From Desulfobacterales bacterium (GTDB lineage: Bacteria; Desulfobacterota; Desulfobacteria; Desulfobacterales; UBA2174_A), in NCBI GenBank assembly GCA_025454075.1, contig JALOPD010000069.1:1-15320 (forward strand): 15,320 nucleotides of DNA. The letters run 5' to 3'. The notes under the pieces are model-generated. The model was given only the letters and a program-made list of their open reading frames with translations. It was not told where the DNA came from and made no database searches. A program made the translations under genes and the position numbers. Shown here piece after piece: positions 12,339 through 15,320 of the stretch (its first letter is position 1; every line of letters starts with the position of its first letter).

Positions 12339-14480
12339 CTACCCCACCCGCTTGGCATCCTGGACATGCTTCACCCGCCGCACGGCGGACAGGACCCGTT
12401 CCAGGTGCGCCGTGTCCTGCACGTTGATGGTAAAATGGCTCTCCACCATCTGGTTGTCCTGCGTGTCGGAGCTGGCGTGCAGGATGTTGGCCCCCAGCTT
12501 GCTGATGTTGCCGACCAGATCGGCCAACAGGCCCATCCGGTCCTGGGAAACGACCTCGATCTTGACCGGGTAGCTTTCGGAGGATTCGGTGTTCCACTCG
12601 ACCTCGATCTGGCGATCGGGGCTGCTGCGCAGGGCGTTCACGCAGCTGGCGCGGTGGATGGTGACGCCGTAGCCCTGGGTGATGTAGCCGATGATCGCAT
12701 CCCCCGGCACGGGCTGACAGCACTTGCCGAACTTGATGAGGATGTCCTCCACCCCCCGGACGAGAACCCCGGCCCTCGGCTTCTTTTTGCGCACCCGGCT
12801 CATCAGTTTTTCCAGGATCGACTCCCGGTCCGCCTGCGTTTCCGGCTTTGCGATGAACGGCCTCAGCACCTGCAACGGGGTGGTTTTGCCGTAACCCACG
12901 TTGGCGATGAGGTCATCCAGGGTCTTGAGCCCCAGCGACTCCACCACCTCCGTCATCTGGGCGGTCTTGGACAGATTGACGAAACTCAGGCGCTCCTTGC
13001 GGAAGGCCTTCTCCAGCATCTCCCGGCCGAGGCTGACGCTGCGCTCCCTTTCCTGGGCCTTGATCCACTGCCGGATCTTGGAGCGCGCCTTGATGGTCTT
13101 GACGAACTTGAGCCAGTCCTTGCTGGGGGTGTGGTTCTTGGCGGTGACGATTTCCACGATGTCGCCGGTCTGCAGCTGGTAGGGCAGGCTGACCATCTGG
13201 CCGTTGATCTTGGCGCCGACGCACTTCTGGCCGATCTCGGTGTGGATCAGGTAGGCGAAATCCACCGGGGTCGAACCCTTCGGCAGCGCCCGGATGTCCC
13301 CCTTGGGCGTGAAGACGTAGACCTCGTCCGGAAAGAGGTCGATGCGGACGTTCTCGAGAAACTCCCCGGGGTCCCGGAAGTTGTCCTGGTTTTCGACGAG
13401 GTCCTGGATCCAGGCGAATTTCTTGCTGATGTTCTCGTCGATGCGCCGGCCTTCCTTGTAGCCCCAGTGGGCCGCGATCCCGGACTTGGCCACCCGGTCC
13501 ATCTCCCAGGTCCGGATCTGGATCTCGATGCGCTCGCCGACGGGCCCGATCACCGTGGTGTGCAGCGACTGGTACATGTTCGGCTTGGGACGGCCGATGT
13601 AGTCCTTGAACTTGTAGTCGATGGGTTTCCACATCGAGTGGATCAGGCCCAGCGCCTCGTAGCACTGGGAAACCGTGTCCAGGATGATGCGGAAGGCGAT
13701 GAGGTCGTAGATCTGCTCGAAGGTCAGGTTCTGCGACTTCATCTTGGTGTAGATGCTGTAGAAATTCTTGCTGCGGCCGAGGATTTCGCCCTTCAAATTC
13801 GACTCGGCCATCTTGCGGCGGAGGGTTTCCCGCACGCTGTCGATGTACTGCTCGCGCTCGGATTTGGACTTGGCGACCAGCTGCTCGAGACGGGTGTACT
13901 CCTCCGGGTTCAGGTACTTGAAGGCGTTCTCCTCCAGCTCGTTCTTGATCCAGTAGATGCCGAGGCGGGCGGCGATCGGCGCATAGATGTCCATCGTTTC
14001 CTGGGCGATGGCCTTGCGTTTTTCCGGGGAGTGGAAACGCAGGGTGCGCATGTTGTGCAGCCGGTCGGCGAGCTTGATCAGGATGACGCGGATGTCGTCG
14101 GCCATAGCGAGGAACATCTTGCGGATGTTTTCGGCCTGGCGTTCCTGGGAGCTCGAGGTGGGCAGCAGGCTGAGCTTGGTCACCCCCGAGACGATGCTTT
14201 GCACCTCCGGGCCGAACAGCTCCCGCAGCTCTTCGGGTTCGGCCCGGGTGTCCTCGAGCACGTCGTGCAGCAGCCCGGCGGCGATGCTGACGGGGTCCAG
14301 CTTCATGTCCGCCAGGATGTTGGCCACCTCCAGGGGGTGCATGAGGTAGGGCTCGCCGGAAAGGCGCACCTGGCCGGCATGGACCCGCGCCGAGTAGACA
14401 TACGCGCGCTCGACAACATCCACGTCGGGATCGGAACCGTACTCGGTGATTTTATCGAGGATGTTGTTGATTCGGATCAT
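12339..14480 (-). CDS. rel: Bifunctional (p)ppGpp synthetase/hydrolase, RelA/SpoT family
   Basis: A 713-residue long RSH protein with all domains. The HD hydrolase has His48 in YLMHPLEVA, HDVLED at 72-77 and LADRLHNMRTL near 138-147, so hydrolase residues look intact. The synthetase domain has GRSKNFYSIYTKM at 235-247, YDLIAFRIIL near 258-267, GRPKPNMYQSLHTT near 296-309 and EIQIRTWEMD near 319-328. The KFKD sequence (290-293) corresponds to the RXKD type seen in bifunctional enzymes rather than the EXDD of synthetase-only RelA. The TGS domain spans about 386-447. The conserved CC motif (KFGKCCQPVPGD, Cys587-588) with His609 and Cys613 follows, then a C-terminal ACT domain from about 640. It makes and degrades the stringent-response alarmone. 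Its ATG directly follows the TAG of proS with no gap; the only Shine-Dalgarno-like sequence is AAGG 8 nt upstream, inside proS, so translational coupling is likely. Confidence 0.95.
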   Translation of the reverse strand: MIRINNILDKITEYGSDPDVDVVERAYVYSARVHAGQVRLSGEPYLMHPLEVANILADMKLDPVSIAAGLLHDVLEDTRAEPEELRELFGPEVQSIVSGVTKLSLLPTSSSQERQAENIRKMFLAMADDIRVILIKLADRLHNMRTLRFHSPEKRKAIAQETMDIYAPIAARLGIYWIKNELEENAFKYLNPEEYTRLEQLVAKSKSEREQYIDSVRETLRRKMAESNLKGEILGRSKNFYSIYTKMKSQNLTFEQIYDLIAFRIILDTVSQCYEALGLIHSMWKPIDYKFKDYIGRPKPNMYQSLHTTVIGPVGERIEIQIRTWEMDRVAKSGIAAHWGYKEGRRIDENISKKFAWIQDLVENQDNFRDPGEFLENVRIDLFPDEVYVFTPKGDIRALPKGSTPVDFAYLIHTEIGQKCVGAKINGQMVSLPYQLQTGDIVEIVTAKNHTPSKDWLKFVKTIKARSKIRQWIKAQERERSVSLGREMLEKAFRKERLSFVNLSKTAQMTEVVESLGLKTLDDLIANVGYGKTTPLQVLRPFIAKPETQADRESILEKLMSRVRKKKPRAGVLVRGVEDILIKFGKCCQPVPGDAIIGYITQGYGVTIHRASCVNALRSSPDRQIEVEWNTESSESYPVKIEVVSQDRMGLLADLVGNISKLGANILHASSDTQDNQMVESHFTINVQDTAHLERVLSAVRRVKHVQDAKRVG

Positions 14481-15320
14481 CTAGTAGGCCTTCGCGAACA
14501 CCACCCGGTGCTGGCCGGGCTTGCCGCAGCGGATGCACCGGCCCGCCCCGCCCAGCGGCTCGAAGGGGACGCAGCGGATCGTGACCGTGAGGTCCTCCTT
14601 GATCTTGGCCTCGCAGGCCGGGTCCCCGCACCAGCCCGACAGGGCGAACCCGCCGTGGATTTCGGGCTTCTCGAGGTTGCGGGGGGTGAAATAGTCGTAA
14701 AATTCGCCCCGGTCGTCGATGGTCACCGTGTTTTCGGTGCGGAACGCCAGCGCGCGGGCGAAGAGGTTGTTCTGGATCTCGTCCAGGATGCCGGGGATCT
14801 CCGCCACGAACGCCTCGCGCTTCAGAGACACCCGCTGCTGGTGAGGCGTGTCGCGCCGCCCCAGAAACACGGTGTTCTCCTTGATCTCCCGGGAGCCGAT
14901 CTCGGCCCGCAGGGGAATGCCCTTCTTGATCCACTCCCATCCCCTGGCGCCGCCGATGTCCCGGGGGTCGACCTCGACCGTGACCGCGCGCCCGTGATAG
15001 GTCCTGGCCTTCAGCTCGCGCGCGAGGCTCTCCGTGTAGGCCATCACGGCCTGGCGCTCGTCTTCCTTCTTGAAAATGGGCAGCAGGACGACATGGGCCG
15101 AGGCCGCGCGCGGCGGCATGATGATGCCGTCGTCGTCGCCGTGGGTCATGATGACGCCGCCGATCAGCCGGGTGGAGGCCCCCCAGGAGGTGGTCCACAC
15201 GTACTCCTCCTTCTCCTCGGCCGACTGGAACTTGATCTGGGACGCCCGGGCGAAATTCTGGCCCAGGAAATGGGAGGTCCCCGCTTGCAGGGCCTTGCGG
15301 TCCTGCATCATGGCCTCGAT
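14481..15320 (-). CDS. proS: Prolyl-tRNA synthetase, C-terminal part (5' truncated by window edge)
   Basis: The frame is open through the right edge; 279 residues are visible up to TAG at 14483-14481. The ATG codons at 15306-15311 are internal, since GTSH and class II motif sequences continue upstream. The fragment begins with MMQDRKALQAGTSHFLGQNF. Class II motif 3 lies in THGDDDGIIMPPRA, and the anticodon-binding domain follows at about 74-175. The C-terminal domain carries cysteines WCGDPAC and CIRCG, plus Cys in TIRCVPF, and ends in a tyrosine (VFAKAY). A Cys-containing C-terminal zinc-like domain and a final Tyr characterise the short archaeal/eukaryote-like ProS (type 3), not the long bacterial enzyme with an editing insert. 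The full protein should be about 470-480 residues, so roughly 195 are missing. It charges tRNA-Pro, and its stop abuts the rel start. Confidence 0.94.
   Translation of the reverse strand: MEAMMQDRKALQAGTSHFLGQNFARASQIKFQSAEEKEEYVWTTSWGASTRLIGGVIMTHGDDDGIIMPPRAASAHVVLLPIFKKEDERQAVMAYTESLARELKARTYHGRAVTVEVDPRDIGGARGWEWIKKGIPLRAEIGSREIKENTVFLGRRDTPHQQRVSLKREAFVAEIPGILDEIQNNLFARALAFRTENTVTIDDRGEFYDYFTPRNLEKPEIHGGFALSGWCGDPACEAKIKEDLTVTIRCVPFEPLGGAGRCIRCGKPGQHRVVFAKAY

Overview
The window is a high-GC, tightly packed bacterial chromosome segment. It holds 14 protein-coding genes on both strands, two of them cut by the window edges, and no gap longer than about 210 bases. The gene set suggests a Gram-negative, menaquinone-type delta-proteobacterial lineage (Desulfobacterota, possibly a sulfate reducer). 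Clues are a BamD lipoprotein, a UbiA-type quinone prenyltransferase, a short ProS with a Cys-rich C-terminal domain, a zinc-type L28 and a bifunctional Rel. The taxonomic call is an inference from family recognition; no marker RNA is present.

Left part, + strand (1-3184): the C-terminal part of a DinG/XPD-like helicase. Then, from its own promoter, a three-gene operon joined by overlapping stop/start codons: a periplasmic DUF4124 coiled-coil protein, a UbiA/MenA-like membrane prenyltransferase and a CPBP (CAAX-protease-like) membrane protein that starts at TTG. A C-rich, G-poor tract of about 100 nt follows and separates it from the convergent genes.

Centre, - strand (3315-7646, read right to left): a MoxR-type AAA+ ATPase of the NorQ/CbbQ kind, a large VWA protein of the NorD/CbbO kind, and a 150-residue protein of unknown function. 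Immediately after the stop codon of each of the first two genes lies a copy of the same ~120-bp imperfect palindrome, in the same orientation. Neither nitric-oxide reductase nor Rubisco, the classical clients of such ATPase/VWA pairs, is visible. I consider this module with its embedded repeats the most interesting part of the window.

Right part: diverging from the ATPase gene is a TraB-family membrane protein (7826-9004), followed by a lipoprotein with SPOR and NlpC/P60 domains. This converges on, and overlaps by 10 bp, a long form of purN on the - strand. Diverging from purN, a near-consensus sigma-70 promoter drives trxA, followed by bamD and rpmB (L28). rpmB has its own AT-rich promoter and a hairpin in its leader. 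The - strand from the right edge carries proS (3' part) and rel, joined as TAG-ATG. rel ends only 9 bp from the end of rpmB. The right part is mostly housekeeping: translation, stringent response, redox, purine synthesis and envelope assembly.
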